A stretch of DNA of 64,000 nt. Source: Nocardia gamkensis NBRC 108242. Lineage in GTDB: Bacteria; Actinomycetota; Actinomycetes; Mycobacteriales; Mycobacteriaceae. The stretch is taken from the NCBI RefSeq assembly GCF_001612985.1, contig NZ_BDBM01000003.1, positions 124,001 to 188,000 on the forward strand. The letters run 5' to 3'. The first letter of the stretch is position 1; every line of letters begins with the position of its first letter. Positions 20,900 to 32,586 of this stretch are shown in pieces. Below the pieces are notes generated by a model. It worked only from the letters and a program-made list of their open reading frames with translations, did no database searches and was not told the DNA's origin. The translations under genes and the position numbers were made by a program.

Positions 20900-21298
20900 A
20901 TGGCAGGTCTTGGTGAACTCGAGAAAGCGGTCATGGACCAGTTGTGGTCGGCCGACGAACCACAAACGGTCCGGCAGGTGCACGAGGCGCTCGCCGCACG
21001 CCGCGAGCTCGCGTACACCACGGTGATGACCGTGCTGCAACGCCTCGCGAAGAAGAACCTCGTGGTGCAGCGGCGCGACGACCGCGCGCACCGGTACGCG
21101 CCCGTGCACACCCGGGACGAACTCGTGGCCAGTCTGATGGTCGACGCCCTGCAGCAGGCCGACGCGGCGGGCAGCCGCGCCGCCGCGCTGGTGCACTTCG
21201 TGGAGCAGGTCGGCAAGGACGAGGCTGCCGCCTTGCGCGAAGCACTCGCTAAGCTCGAAGCTACCGAGGACGAGGACTCGGCGCCGCCGCCGCAGTAG
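20900..21298 (+). CDS. BlaI/MecI/CopY-family repressor
   Basis: A 132-aa winged-helix repressor. The N terminus GELEKAVMDQLW and the wing region ELAYTTVMTVLQRLAKKNLV are typical of BlaI/MecI. The C-terminal part mediates dimerisation and, in the family, is cleaved by a membrane metalloprotease after an inducing signal. It is followed after 43 bp by an M56 peptidase gene, giving the classic BlaI-BlaR1 type pair. TGTAGTAC at 20859-20866, upstream of the start, is half of a TACA/TGTA-type operator, but no full dyad is clear. Target genes beyond the pair are unknown. Confidence 0.9.
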   Translation: MAGLGELEKAVMDQLWSADEPQTVRQVHEALAARRELAYTTVMTVLQRLAKKNLVVQRRDDRAHRYAPVHTRDELVASLMVDALQQADAAGSRAAALVHFVEQVGKDEAAALREALAKLEATEDEDSAPPPQ

Positions 21299-21341
21299 AC
21301 TCCTCGGGCGCCCTGGCCCCACAACGCAGTGAGCTGAGTCG

Positions 21342-22280
21342 ATGAACGCAACCGCGCCGGTCTTCGCCGGACTCGCATTGCTTCTCGCGGGGCCTGCCCC
21401 GGCCTTGCTCAGCCGGGCGACCTGGACATACCGGACGCCCCGCGCCGCGCTGGTGCTCTGGCAGGCCATCGCGCTCGCCGCCGTGCTCAGCGCCTTCGGC
21501 TCCGGGCTGGCCATCGCCGCCGAACTGCTCGTGCCCGGCCCCGACGGTCGCCCGACCACCGCGCCGACCCGGGAGATCGACGCGCTCGGCCTGCCGCTGT
21601 GGCTGGCCTACGTGTTCGTCTTCGCGCTCACCCTGCTGGTCGGCGCCCGGCTGATCTACGCGGTCATCCGGGTCGGCGTGCATACCCGCAGGCGGCGGGC
21701 GCGCCACCGCATGCTCGTGGATCTGCTCGACCAGAGCGGTCCGCACCGGCGCGCGGCCGACATCCGGGTACTGGCCGCGACCGAGCCCATCGCGTACTGC
21801 CTGCCCGGTCTGCGCCAGCGCGTCGTGCTCAGCGAGGGCACCCTGACCAATCTCGCCGACGCCGAGGTCACCGCCATCGTGAGCCACGAACGCTCGCACC
21901 TGCGGGCCAGGCACGATCTCGTACTGGAGGCGTTCACGGCGGTGCACGAGGCATTCCCGAGGGTGGTGCGCAGCAAGGCCGCGCTCGGTTCGGTCAAACT
22001 GCTCATCGAACTGCTCGCCGACGACTCGGCGGTCAAGGTCACCGGCCCGAAGCCGCTGGCCCGCGCCCTCGTCGCGTGCGCGAAATCCACCGCGCCGCAA
22101 GGCGCGCTCGCCGCGGGCGGCCCGACCACGCTCATCCGCATCCAGCGACTCAGCGAGCGGATCGGTGACATCCGCATCGCCACGGCCGCCTACCTCGGCT
22201 CGGCCGCAATACTGGTGGTGCCGACCCAGGCCGTGGCCGTACCCTGGCTCGTGGAACTGAGCCGCCTGTTCCACAGCTGA
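21342..22280 (+). CDS. M56-family membrane metallopeptidase (BlaR1-like)
   Basis: A 312-aa integral membrane protease with hydrophobic segments at about residues 5-24, 36-60, 85-110 and near the C terminus (YLGSAAILVVPTQAVAVPWL). The zinc site HERSH lies in VSHERSHLRARHDL, preceded by the YCLPGLRQRVVLSEG segment typical of M56. It has no penicillin-sensing domain, so it is the short actinobacterial form whose signal is unknown. It should inactivate the BlaI-type repressor encoded immediately upstream. Confidence 0.9.
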   Translation: MNATAPVFAGLALLLAGPAPALLSRATWTYRTPRAALVLWQAIALAAVLSAFGSGLAIAAELLVPGPDGRPTTAPTREIDALGLPLWLAYVFVFALTLLVGARLIYAVIRVGVHTRRRRARHRMLVDLLDQSGPHRRAADIRVLAATEPIAYCLPGLRQRVVLSEGTLTNLADAEVTAIVSHERSHLRARHDLVLEAFTAVHEAFPRVVRSKAALGSVKLLIELLADDSAVKVTGPKPLARALVACAKSTAPQGALAAGGPTTLIRIQRLSERIGDIRIATAAYLGSAAILVVPTQAVAVPWLVELSRLFHS

Positions 22281-22459
22281 CTCCCCGGCACGTATCCTGG
22301 AAACTCGGCCCGCCTCCGGTCGGCCGCACCCTCTCGCTCCACCCGGCGCGCGTCATAGCCCGCGCCCAGCGCGGTGAACCGCATCGTGCACCGCTCTTCA
22401 CCCCACCGAACAGCGCGTTCCGCTGGCACGCGCCGTGCGACGAAAGGCACATCCACCTC

Positions 22460-24061
22460 GTGACCCCCTCGACCACCGTCGCCGCGGCGCCCACCGCGAC
22501 CTTCGCGGAACTGGGCCTGCCCGCCGTGCTCATACAGGCACTGCGACGCGACGGCATCGAGACGCCGTTCCCGATCCAGGCCGCCACGGCGCCGGACGTC
22601 CTGGCAGGCAAGGACGTACTCGGCCGCGGGCCGACCGGTTCCGGAAAGACCTTGGCCTTCGGCCTCCCGATGCTCGCCCGCTTGATGGGCGCTTCGGCCA
22701 AACCGGGCCGCCCACGCGGACTCGTGCTGGTGCCGACCCGCGAACTGGCCGCGCAGATCGAGCGAGCGCTCGACGAACCGGCGCTCGCGCTCGGCCTGCG
22801 GGTGGCCTCGGTGGTCGGCGGTGCCCCGATCAAGCGTCAAGCCGACCGGCTCGCCCGCGGCGTCGATCTGCTCATCGCCACGCCGGGCCGACTCGCCGAC
22901 CTCATCGCGCAAGGGTCCGCCGACCTGTCCGAGGTGCTGATCACCGCCCTGGACGAGGCCGACCACATGGCCGACATGGGCTTCCTGCCGCAGGTGACCA
23001 AGCTGCTGGACCGCACGCCGCGCGACGGCCAGCGCCTGCTGTTCTCCGCCACGCTGGACGGCGAAGTGGACAAACTGGTCAAGCGCTACCTGCGCGCCCC
23101 GGTCACGCACTCCACCGCGCCACCGTCGGCGGCGGTCAGCACGATGTCACACCATCTGCTGTTCGTCGGTGACAAAGTGGCCAAACGGACGGTCGCCACC
23201 GAGATCGCCGCACGCGACGGGCTGACCATCATGTTCGTCCGCACCAAGCACGGCGCCGACCGGCTCGCCAAGCAGCTGCGCGGCGCGGGTATCCCGGCGG
23301 GCGTGCTGCACGGCGGCAAGGCGCAGAACAACCGCACCCGCACCCTCGCCGCGTTCGCCGACGGTTCGGTGCCGGTACTGGTCACCACCGACGTCGCGGC
23401 GCGCGGCATCCACGTGGACGGGATCTCCCTCGTCGTGCACGTCGATCCCCCGCCGGAGCCGAAGGCTTACCTGCACCGGGCCGGGCGCACCGCCCGCGCG
23501 GGCGAGGACGGCGTGGTCGTCACGCTGGTGATGGACGAAGAGCGCCGCGACGTCGAGACGATGGCCCGCAAGGCGGGCGTCGACGTCGACGGGGTCGTGG
23601 TCCGCCCCGGCGACCGCACGCTGATCGAGATCACCGGCGCCCGCAAGCCATCCGGTATTCCGATCGCGGCGGCGGCCGCACCCGTGGCCGCCCCTGCCGC
23701 GGCCTCCGCGAAACCCGCTCGGCGCAAGCCGGGCAGGCGCGGTGAGCAGACGGCGTCCGCCGGCCGTGGCGCCGGTGCGGCGAAGCAATCCGGGAGCCGG
23801 TCGGCCGCCGGGACGGGGCGTGGCGGCGAAGCGGTCACCGCGCCCGCGCGCCGCCGAGGCACCGCGAAGGTGACCGCGAGCAACCCCGTGGGGCGCGGCG
23901 CGGGCTCGGCCAAGGGCACTGCCACCCGCAATTCCGGCGCGACAAGCGGGTTCTCCGGCCGCACCGCGGCTTCCGCGTCCGGCGACACGGCGGGCCGGAC
24001 GCGGCGACGCGCCGTGCGAGCCCAGCAGTCTCCCGCGAGAGGCAATCGCACAGCAAACTAG
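22460..24061 (+). CDS. DEAD-box RNA helicase
   Basis: A 533-aa ATP-dependent RNA helicase. It has the Q-motif region (TPFPIQAATAPDVL), motif I GPTGSGKT, Ia PTRELAAQ, Ib TPGRLADL, motif II DEAD, motif III SAT, motif IV IMFVRTK, V TTDVAARGIH and VI HRAGRTARAG, all in order and complete. After about residue 395 comes a low-complexity tail rich in Ala, Arg, Gly and Lys, probably for RNA binding. GTG at 22460. Such helicases act in ribosome assembly or mRNA decay, often in the cold. It lies 4 bp before the DMT permease gene. Confidence 0.93.
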   Translation: MTPSTTVAAAPTATFAELGLPAVLIQALRRDGIETPFPIQAATAPDVLAGKDVLGRGPTGSGKTLAFGLPMLARLMGASAKPGRPRGLVLVPTRELAAQIERALDEPALALGLRVASVVGGAPIKRQADRLARGVDLLIATPGRLADLIAQGSADLSEVLITALDEADHMADMGFLPQVTKLLDRTPRDGQRLLFSATLDGEVDKLVKRYLRAPVTHSTAPPSAAVSTMSHHLLFVGDKVAKRTVATEIAARDGLTIMFVRTKHGADRLAKQLRGAGIPAGVLHGGKAQNNRTRTLAAFADGSVPVLVTTDVAARGIHVDGISLVVHVDPPPEPKAYLHRAGRTARAGEDGVVVTLVMDEERRDVETMARKAGVDVDGVVVRPGDRTLIEITGARKPSGIPIAAAAAPVAAPAAASAKPARRKPGRRGEQTASAGRGAGAAKQSGSRSAAGTGRGGEAVTAPARRRGTAKVTASNPVGRGAGSAKGTATRNSGATSGFSGRTAASASGDTAGRTRRRAVRAQQSPARGNRTAN

Positions 24062-24065
24062 TTGG

Positions 24066-26547
<2,482 letters not shown>

Positions 26548-26573
26548 GCGCCGACACGCGTATCGCACCGGCA

Positions 26574-26603
26574 CCGGCCCACGACGCTTCGCGCGTGGGC
26601 CGG
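26574..26603 (+). terminator. Hairpin terminator after guaB1
   Basis: A perfect 10-bp inverted repeat, CCGGCCCACG and CGTGGGCCGG, with a 10-base loop lies 27 bases after the guaB1 stop. There is no T-tract, as usual in high-GC actinobacteria. A second hairpin (GTGGT/GCCGG with CCGGC/ACCAC, 26611-26634) follows directly and may add to termination or belong to the leader of the next gene. Confidence 0.6.
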
Positions 26604-26773
26604 TAGCATGGTGGTTGCCGGACACCGGCACCACGACACATTCGCGAAAGGATCCAGTTGTCACCCGCGTCCGAGGGCGCCGCACAGGAGGGCTCCTCTA
26701 CCGAGCCGGGTGACCGACCCGGCGTCCTCCTCCCCGCAGTAGTCCCATTCCGCCAAGGCCGTCTCGCAGCACC

Positions 26774-28174
26774 GTGCAGGTGGTGCTGACGATGTCCATC
26801 GCGCTCACCGCGCTCAGCCTGATCGGGTTCATCGCACTCACCGCGGGCACGGCCCTGTTCGTCGCCGCGGAATTCTCCCTCACCGCGCTCGAGCGCAGCA
26901 CCGTCGAGGCGCACGCCCGCACCGGCGACGTCCGCGCCCGCATGGTCCGCAAGGCGCATCGCACCCTGTCGTTCCAGCTGTCGGGCGCCCAGCTCGGCAT
27001 CACCATCACCACGCTGATCACCGGGTACATCGCCGAGCCGGTGCTGGCCAGGCTGCTGAATCCGCTGTTCACCGCCGCCGGGCTGAGCGAAGCCGCCGCG
27101 AGCGGTATCGCCCTGACGCTGGCGCTGATCCTGGCCACCTCGCTGTCGATGATCTACGGCGAGCTGGTGCCCAAGAACATCGCCATCGCCAAGTCACTGG
27201 GCACCGCCCGCGTCACGGCCGGACCGATGATCGCCTTCTCGGTGGTGTTCAAGTGGATGATCCATTTCCTCAACGGCACCGCCAACTGGGTCGTGCGCAG
27301 GCTCGGCGTCGAACCCGCCGAGGAGTTGCGCTCGGCCCGCTCGCCGCAGGAACTCGGCTCCCTGGTGCGCACCTCCGCCCTGCGCGGCGCGCTCGACCAG
27401 CCCACCGCCCAGGTGATGGACCGTTCCCTGCAGTTCGGCGAGCGCAGCGCCGAGGAACTGATGACCCCCCGGGTGAAGATCGAAGCCTTGGACAAGGACG
27501 ACACCATCGCCGACCTGATCGACGCGGCAGGCCGCACCGGCTACTCGCGCTTTCCGGTGATCGACGGCGACCTCGACAACACCCTCGGCTTCGTGCACGT
27601 CAAGCAGGCCTTCACCCGCCCGGTGCACGCGCGCAGGACGATCCCCCTGTACCGGCTCGCCCAGCCGGTCCCGATCGTGCCGGCCAGCTTGGACGGCGAC
27701 GAGGTGCTCGAACGCGTCCGCGCCGACGGCATGCAGGTCGCCCTCGTCGTGGACGAGTACGGCGGCACCGCCGGCATGGTCACCATGGAGGACATCATCG
27801 AGGAGATCCTCGGTGACGTCCGCGACGAGCACGACGAGGAGGAGCGCGACGTGCGGCGCGTCTCCGACGGCTGGGACTGCTCGGGCCTGCTGCGCATCGA
27901 CGAGGTCTCCCGGGCCACCGGATACGACGCCCCCGAGGGGGAGTACGAGACGCTGGGCGGCCTCGTGCTGACCAGGCTCGGTCGCATCCCGGTGACGGGT
28001 GACGAGGTCGTGTTGCCGAATCCTCGCTCGCAGCAGTGGACGACGGCCGACAGCCCCGACGCGGGCGGCTGGATCGCGCGGGTGGAGCGCATGGACGGAC
28101 GGCGCATCGACCGGGTCCGGCTGATCCCGGTCGACGCCGACGCCCTCGCGACCAAGGAGCACAGCCATGGGTGA
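26774..28174 (+). CDS. CNNM/CorC-type (hemolysin C family) membrane protein, long form
   Basis: A 466-aa protein. An N-terminal DUF21/CNNM transmembrane domain (about residues 1-195, four hydrophobic segments, with VAAEFSLTALERS and SMIYGELVPKNIAI), then a CBS pair (about 215-335, containing MQVALVVDEYGGTAGMVTME), then a C-terminal CorC_HlyC domain. CNNM proteins export or sense Mg2+ or Na+/Mg2+. GTG at 26774 is the best reading; an ATG six codons in is possible. It overlaps the second, shorter paralogue by 8 bases, so the two probably act together. Confidence 0.87.
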   Translation: MQVVLTMSIALTALSLIGFIALTAGTALFVAAEFSLTALERSTVEAHARTGDVRARMVRKAHRTLSFQLSGAQLGITITTLITGYIAEPVLARLLNPLFTAAGLSEAAASGIALTLALILATSLSMIYGELVPKNIAIAKSLGTARVTAGPMIAFSVVFKWMIHFLNGTANWVVRRLGVEPAEELRSARSPQELGSLVRTSALRGALDQPTAQVMDRSLQFGERSAEELMTPRVKIEALDKDDTIADLIDAAGRTGYSRFPVIDGDLDNTLGFVHVKQAFTRPVHARRTIPLYRLAQPVPIVPASLDGDEVLERVRADGMQVALVVDEYGGTAGMVTMEDIIEEILGDVRDEHDEEERDVRRVSDGWDCSGLLRIDEVSRATGYDAPEGEYETLGGLVLTRLGRIPVTGDEVVLPNPRSQQWTTADSPDAGGWIARVERMDGRRIDRVRLIPVDADALATKEHSHG

Positions 28175-29231
28175 CCTGCTCGGCGTCCTGCTCACCGTGG
28201 TGCTGCTGGGTGGCAACGCCTTCTTCGTCGCCGCCGAGTTCGCGCTCATCTCCGCCCGCCGCGACCGATTGGAAGCGCTCGCCGCGCAGGGCAAGCGCAA
28301 CGCGAACACCGTCATCCGGGCGGGCGAGAACCTCTCGATGATGCTCGCGGCCGCGCAGCTGGGCATCACCATCTGCTCGATCCTGCTCGGCCGCGTCGGC
28401 GAACCCGCCGTCGCCCACCTGCTCGAAGGTCCGTTCGAGCTGCTCGGCCTGCCCGAACAGCTGCTGCACCCGGTGGCGTTCGCCCTCGCGCTGGCCATCG
28501 TGGTCATCCTGCACATCCTGTTCGGCGAGATGATCCCGAAGAACATCGCGCTGGCCGGACCGGAACGCAGCGCGCTGTTGCTGGTACCGCTGCACCTGAT
28601 GTGGCTGCGGCTGGCCCGCCCGCTCATCGCGCTGTACAACCTGGCCGCCAATCTGTCGCTGCGCGTGCTGCGGATCGAGCCGAAGGACGAGCTCGAGGCC
28701 ACCGTCTCGACGGTCGAACTGGCCGAGATGATCGGTGAGTCCCGCTCCGAGGGGCTGCTCGACGAGGAAGAGCACCGCCGGCTCACCCAGGCCCTCGGCA
28801 CCAGCGACCGCGTGGTCGCCGACGTGATGGTGCCTCGGGACGCGACCCGATCGATCCCTCTGCGCGGTAACGGGACCACGCTCGGGGACATCGAGTCCGC
28901 CGTCGCCGAGACCGGCTTCTCCCGCTTCCCGGTGCGGGCGAACGACGGCTCACTGGTCGGGTACCTGCACGTCAAGGATGTGCTGGACAAGGTCGCCGAC
29001 GAGAGCGCCGGTCCGGGGACGCCGATCCCGCGCACCGACATCCGCCCGCTGCCGACCGTCGGCATGAAGACCACGCTCTACGAGGCGCTCGCCCGGCTGC
29101 GCCGCACCAACAGCCATCTCGGCCGCGTGGTCGACGACCGGGGCAACACCACCGGGATCGTCGCCCTGGAGGACTTGGTCGAGGAGTTCGTCGGAACCGT
29201 CCGAGACGGAACGCACCGGGTGGGCGAATGA
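28167..29231 (+). CDS. CNNM/CorC-type membrane protein, short form
   Basis: A 354-aa paralogue of the preceding protein with the DUF21/CNNM domain (FVAAEFALISARRDRLEAL, HILFGEMIPKNIALAGPERS) and a CBS pair (about 200-325) but without the C-terminal CorC_HlyC domain. Its ATG lies inside the 3' end of the upstream gene (8-base overlap), implying translational coupling. Tandem long and short forms are known from mycobacteria and relatives and may form a heteromeric complex. Transported ion not provable from sequence; Mg2+ is the family expectation. Confidence 0.87.
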   Translation: MGDLLGVLLTVVLLGGNAFFVAAEFALISARRDRLEALAAQGKRNANTVIRAGENLSMMLAAAQLGITICSILLGRVGEPAVAHLLEGPFELLGLPEQLLHPVAFALALAIVVILHILFGEMIPKNIALAGPERSALLLVPLHLMWLRLARPLIALYNLAANLSLRVLRIEPKDELEATVSTVELAEMIGESRSEGLLDEEEHRRLTQALGTSDRVVADVMVPRDATRSIPLRGNGTTLGDIESAVAETGFSRFPVRANDGSLVGYLHVKDVLDKVADESAGPGTPIPRTDIRPLPTVGMKTTLYEALARLRRTNSHLGRVVDDRGNTTGIVALEDLVEEFVGTVRDGTHRVGE

Positions 29232-29262
29232 CGATCGGCATCACCGGCTCGCGCGAGGTGCG

Positions 29263-30201
29263 GTGAGCATGCGGGTGTTGTCCGGTGCGCGGTGGCGGGC
29301 GTCCGCCGCCGCGCACCGGGCCCGGCTGGACGATCTGGTCGGGCCCTATCTCGAGCGGCGGGCACAAGGGTCCTCGCACCCGGTGATCGACTTCTTGTTC
29401 ACCTACTACGGACACAAACCCGCCCAATTACGGCGGTGGCATCCGGGATACGGCATCGGCTTGGCGGATGCCGCCGAGTACGACGGTGCCCGTGGGTATC
29501 ACCGTGCCGACGAAGCGACCGACTCGACTACCGGCGATCCCGCCGGGCGGAACGTCTACACGGCCGATCCCGCATACCTGGTCAAACGCAGGGACACCGT
29601 CGCGTTCGTCGCGAAACTGCTGCGCGCCACCGCGTCCCGCCCCGCCCAGCTGTCCTGTTTCGGCCTGCACGAATGGGCCATGGTGTATCGGACCGACGAT
29701 ATCCGCCACCAGAAGGTGCCGCTGCGGCTCGGGCGCGTGGGCACCGACGCGGTGGTCGACTCGATGTCGCTGCGGTGCACGCATTTCGACGCCTACCGCT
29801 TCTTCACCCCGGACGCCGTCGGCCGCAATGCCGAGCTGCTCACCCGCGACGACCAGATCCACCGCGAACAGCCGGGCTGTCTGCACGCGAACATGGATCT
29901 GTACAAGTGGGGCTTCAAGCTGGTCCCGCTGATCCCTTCGGAGTTGTTGCTGGATTGCTTCGAGTCGGCTTGCGCCGCACGCGAACTCGACATGCGCGCC
30001 AGCCCCTACGACCTGTTTGAGTTCGGCTACGACCCGGTGCGCATCGAGACGCCCGCCGGACGAGCCGAGTACGTCCGCGCCCAGTCCGCGTTGGCCGAAC
30101 GCGCCGCCGAACTGCGCCGAACCTTTCTGAGCGTCTGCGACGAATTGCTGGCATCCGCCGCTGTCGCAGACGAGTGCTCGGAATCGATCCACCCGCGCTG
30201 A
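29263..30201 (+). CDS. Conserved actinobacterial protein, annotated elsewhere as 3-methyladenine DNA glycosylase
   Basis: A 312-aa soluble protein. HPVIDFLFTYYGHKPAQLRR followed by WHPGYG is the hallmark of an actinobacterial family usually labelled '3-methyladenine DNA glycosylase'. I see none of the helix-hairpin-helix-GPD signature of AlkA/TagI or the AAG fold motifs, so the label is unsafe. Other conserved patches are LSCFGLHEWAMVYR and LHANMDLYKWGFKL, with several His and Asp that could bind metal. GTG at 29263 (ATG at 29269 is equally possible). Function unknown. Confidence 0.6.
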   Translation: MSMRVLSGARWRASAAAHRARLDDLVGPYLERRAQGSSHPVIDFLFTYYGHKPAQLRRWHPGYGIGLADAAEYDGARGYHRADEATDSTTGDPAGRNVYTADPAYLVKRRDTVAFVAKLLRATASRPAQLSCFGLHEWAMVYRTDDIRHQKVPLRLGRVGTDAVVDSMSLRCTHFDAYRFFTPDAVGRNAELLTRDDQIHREQPGCLHANMDLYKWGFKLVPLIPSELLLDCFESACAARELDMRASPYDLFEFGYDPVRIETPAGRAEYVRAQSALAERAAELRRTFLSVCDELLASAAVADECSESIHPR

Positions 30202-30360
30202 CGCCGCCGCAGCCCAACGGAAAACTTCCCGGATCCGTGCGGATTCGACGAAACCCTCCTCGGAAGTTACCGCGGATTACTACCATTCACTCAGTTCAGT
30301 GCTGACTGTCCCAGTCACTCTGGTAGCCAAACTCGACGACGAAGTTGGGGGGTCGCGACG

Positions 30361-31935
30361 ATGCGCCCACTGGCCAGGCTGTGCCGTGCCAAAACGCTCG
30401 CTCTGCTCACCATCGGCATGGTCACGGCCGTGCTGCTGCCCGCGAGCGCCGCGGCCGATCCACCTTCGGAGATCCGGAACGCCGTCCAGGAGTTCCTCGA
30501 CGTCGGGCGCACCTCGGTGCCCCGCGCCGACTGCGGACCGGGCGCCGCACCCGAGAACGGCCTGCAAGGCGACGTCACCGCCGCCGACCGCGACAGTGGG
30601 CGCAGTACGCAGGGCTACCGATGCAATATCTCGTTCGTCGGCGGCTATGCGGGCCGCGGTGCGGGCATCACCTCCACCAGCTTCGAGCACTGCGCCTATC
30701 TCGGCTCGTTCTTTCCCGGCGACCTGATCGGCGAGGCGCGCGGCGTCCAGGTGCTCGACGTGTCCGATCCGGCGCATCCGCGCCCGACCATGACGCTGAC
30801 CGAGCCCGCCATGCTCGCGGGCACCTGGGAGAGCCTCAAGGTCAACACCGAGCGCAAACTGCTGGTCGGTACGGGTGTGCCGGTCGGTGAGGGCGTGGGC
30901 TATCTGTCGGTCTACGACGTCTCCGATTGCGCGCATCCGCGACTGCTCAATCCCGGCCCTGGGACGAATCTGCTGATGCCGCTGCCGATCACCACGCACG
31001 AAGGCGGCTTCTCCCCCGACGGCAACACGTACTGGGCCTCGGGGATCGCGCCCGGATTCGTCAGCGCCGTCGACCTGACCGATCCGGCGAACCCGCACGT
31101 CGTCTGGCAGGGACTGACCGGCATCGAGGCACACGGCTTCGGCATCAGCCCCGACGGCAACCGGATGTATATCTCCGCGCTCGGCGGCTTCACCGTCCTC
31201 GACATCAGCGCGGTGCAGCGCCGCGACCCGAACCCGCAGGTGCACCACCTCGGCCGGACGTTCTGGACGGACGGCTGGGCGACCCAGCACAGTGTCCCGG
31301 TCAGCTACGACGGCAAACCCTACCTCTACACCGTCGACGAGGGCGGTTCCGGCGGCGTCAAACTCATCGACATCTCCGACGAGACCGCGCCCGAGGTGGT
31401 CGGCAAGATCAAGCTCGAGATCAACCTGCCCCAGCATCTCGACAGCAATATCGGCTCCTCCATGGGCGGTTCCGCCTTCGCCTACGAATCGCACTACTGC
31501 GCCGCGGACCGGCAGGCGAACCCGACCGCCCTGGCCTGCGGGTGGATCTCCTCGGGCATCCGGGTCTTCGACATCCGCGATCCCTACGCCATCCGCGAGA
31601 TCGCCTACTACAACCCGCCCGCCCGCACCGGGCAGAACCTGAGCCTGTGGAACTCGCCGCACGCGCTCGCCTCGATCATCGGCGTTCCGCTGATGAGCGC
31701 GCCGTCGGCGCTGCGCGCCGTGCTGGAGGGAGAGTTCGATCCGCTGGATGCCACCACCGCGCGCACCGGCCGGCTCGCCTTCGGCGACGTGTCCACCGAC
31801 TGGTGTCTCTCTCCGCCGGAATGGCGCGGCACGCAACTCTACGTCGCGTGCTCGGACAACGGTTTCATGGTGCTGCAACTGGACGACGACGTGTATTCGC
31901 CACCGCCGGACCAGCACTCGATCGTCGGGTCGTAG
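30361..31935 (+). CDS. Secreted LVIVD-repeat beta-propeller protein
   Basis: A 524-aa exported protein. The signal peptide contains LALLTIGMVTAVLLPASAAA, with cleavage probably after ASAAA. The mature part carries LVIVD-type repeats (VQVLDVSDPAHP, LSVYDVSDCAHP, VSAVDLTDPANP, VKLIDISDETAP, IRVFDIRDPYAI), each one blade of a propeller. This layout is common in secreted actinobacterial proteins with no assigned function. It is followed after 2 bp by a DUF305 gene, so the pair is likely one unit at the cell surface. Confidence 0.82.
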   Translation: MRPLARLCRAKTLALLTIGMVTAVLLPASAAADPPSEIRNAVQEFLDVGRTSVPRADCGPGAAPENGLQGDVTAADRDSGRSTQGYRCNISFVGGYAGRGAGITSTSFEHCAYLGSFFPGDLIGEARGVQVLDVSDPAHPRPTMTLTEPAMLAGTWESLKVNTERKLLVGTGVPVGEGVGYLSVYDVSDCAHPRLLNPGPGTNLLMPLPITTHEGGFSPDGNTYWASGIAPGFVSAVDLTDPANPHVVWQGLTGIEAHGFGISPDGNRMYISALGGFTVLDISAVQRRDPNPQVHHLGRTFWTDGWATQHSVPVSYDGKPYLYTVDEGGSGGVKLIDISDETAPEVVGKIKLEINLPQHLDSNIGSSMGGSAFAYESHYCAADRQANPTALACGWISSGIRVFDIRDPYAIREIAYYNPPARTGQNLSLWNSPHALASIIGVPLMSAPSALRAVLEGEFDPLDATTARTGRLAFGDVSTDWCLSPPEWRGTQLYVACSDNGFMVLQLDDDVYSPPPDQHSIVGS

Positions 31936-31937
31936 CG

Positions 31938-32579
31938 ATGCGGCACTGGACGCGCGTCGCGGCCTTGGCGTCGGCGGCCTTCGCGCTGCTCGTGCTCGGA
32001 GCCGCGCTGCGCCCCGTGATCTTTCCGGAAGGCCGGTCCGCGACACCGATTCTCACCGACGTGGAGATCGGCTTCGTCCAGGACATGACCACCCATCACC
32101 AGCAAGCGCTGCTCATGGTGCAGCGGCTGGATCGCTCGGTCGATCCGGCGATCGCCCGGCTGGCCGAGCAGCTCGACCGCACCCAGCGCCTGGAGATCGG
32201 CACCATGCTCGGGTGGCTGCGCCTGGCGGACGCGGCCCCCGGCTCTGCGCATCCGATGGCGTGGATGCACAGCGCGGACGCGTCAGCGCATCGGCATCCG
32301 ACAGCGCACAGGGCCGCCGCGCCACCCATGCCGGGGATGGCGAGCGCGGCGGAATTGGACACCTTGGCGTCGGCGCGTGGCCGCGACGCGGAAATCCTGT
32401 TCCTGCAGTTGATGCTTCGCCATCACCACGGCGGCATCGCGATGGCCGAGGCCGCCGACGGTCTGCTGCGTTCCGGGCCGGTCAAGGAGATCGCCCGGTC
32501 CATGATCCACGGTCAGGGTCAGGAAGCGGGGGTGATGGGCATGCTGCTCGCCCAGCGCGGGGCTCCGGTACTGCCGTGA
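31938..32579 (+). CDS. DUF305 exported protein
   Basis: A 213-aa protein with an N-terminal signal or anchor (ALASAAFALLVLGAALRPVIF) and a DUF305 domain: the two His clusters FVQDMTTHHQQALLMVQ and LQLMLRHHHGGIAMAE are diagnostic. The paired HH motifs suggest metal binding (copper has been proposed for related proteins), and the long His/Met-containing linker (MPGMASAAE region) fits. It starts 2 bp after the LVIVD protein. The exact function of the family is not established. Confidence 0.88.
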   Translation: MRHWTRVAALASAAFALLVLGAALRPVIFPEGRSATPILTDVEIGFVQDMTTHHQQALLMVQRLDRSVDPAIARLAEQLDRTQRLEIGTMLGWLRLADAAPGSAHPMAWMHSADASAHRHPTAHRAAAPPMPGMASAAELDTLASARGRDAEILFLQLMLRHHHGGIAMAEAADGLLRSGPVKEIARSMIHGQGQEAGVMGMLLAQRGAPVLP

Positions 32580-32586
32580 CCGTCGG

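Noticed and set aside
26604..26773. M-box or other Mg2+ riboswitch before the CNNM genes
   Set aside because: Hairpins exist, but the conserved M-box segments are not recognisable.
29263..30201. Firm call of 3-methyladenine DNA glycosylase
   Set aside because: The family label is common, but no glycosylase motif is visible, so no repair function is claimed.
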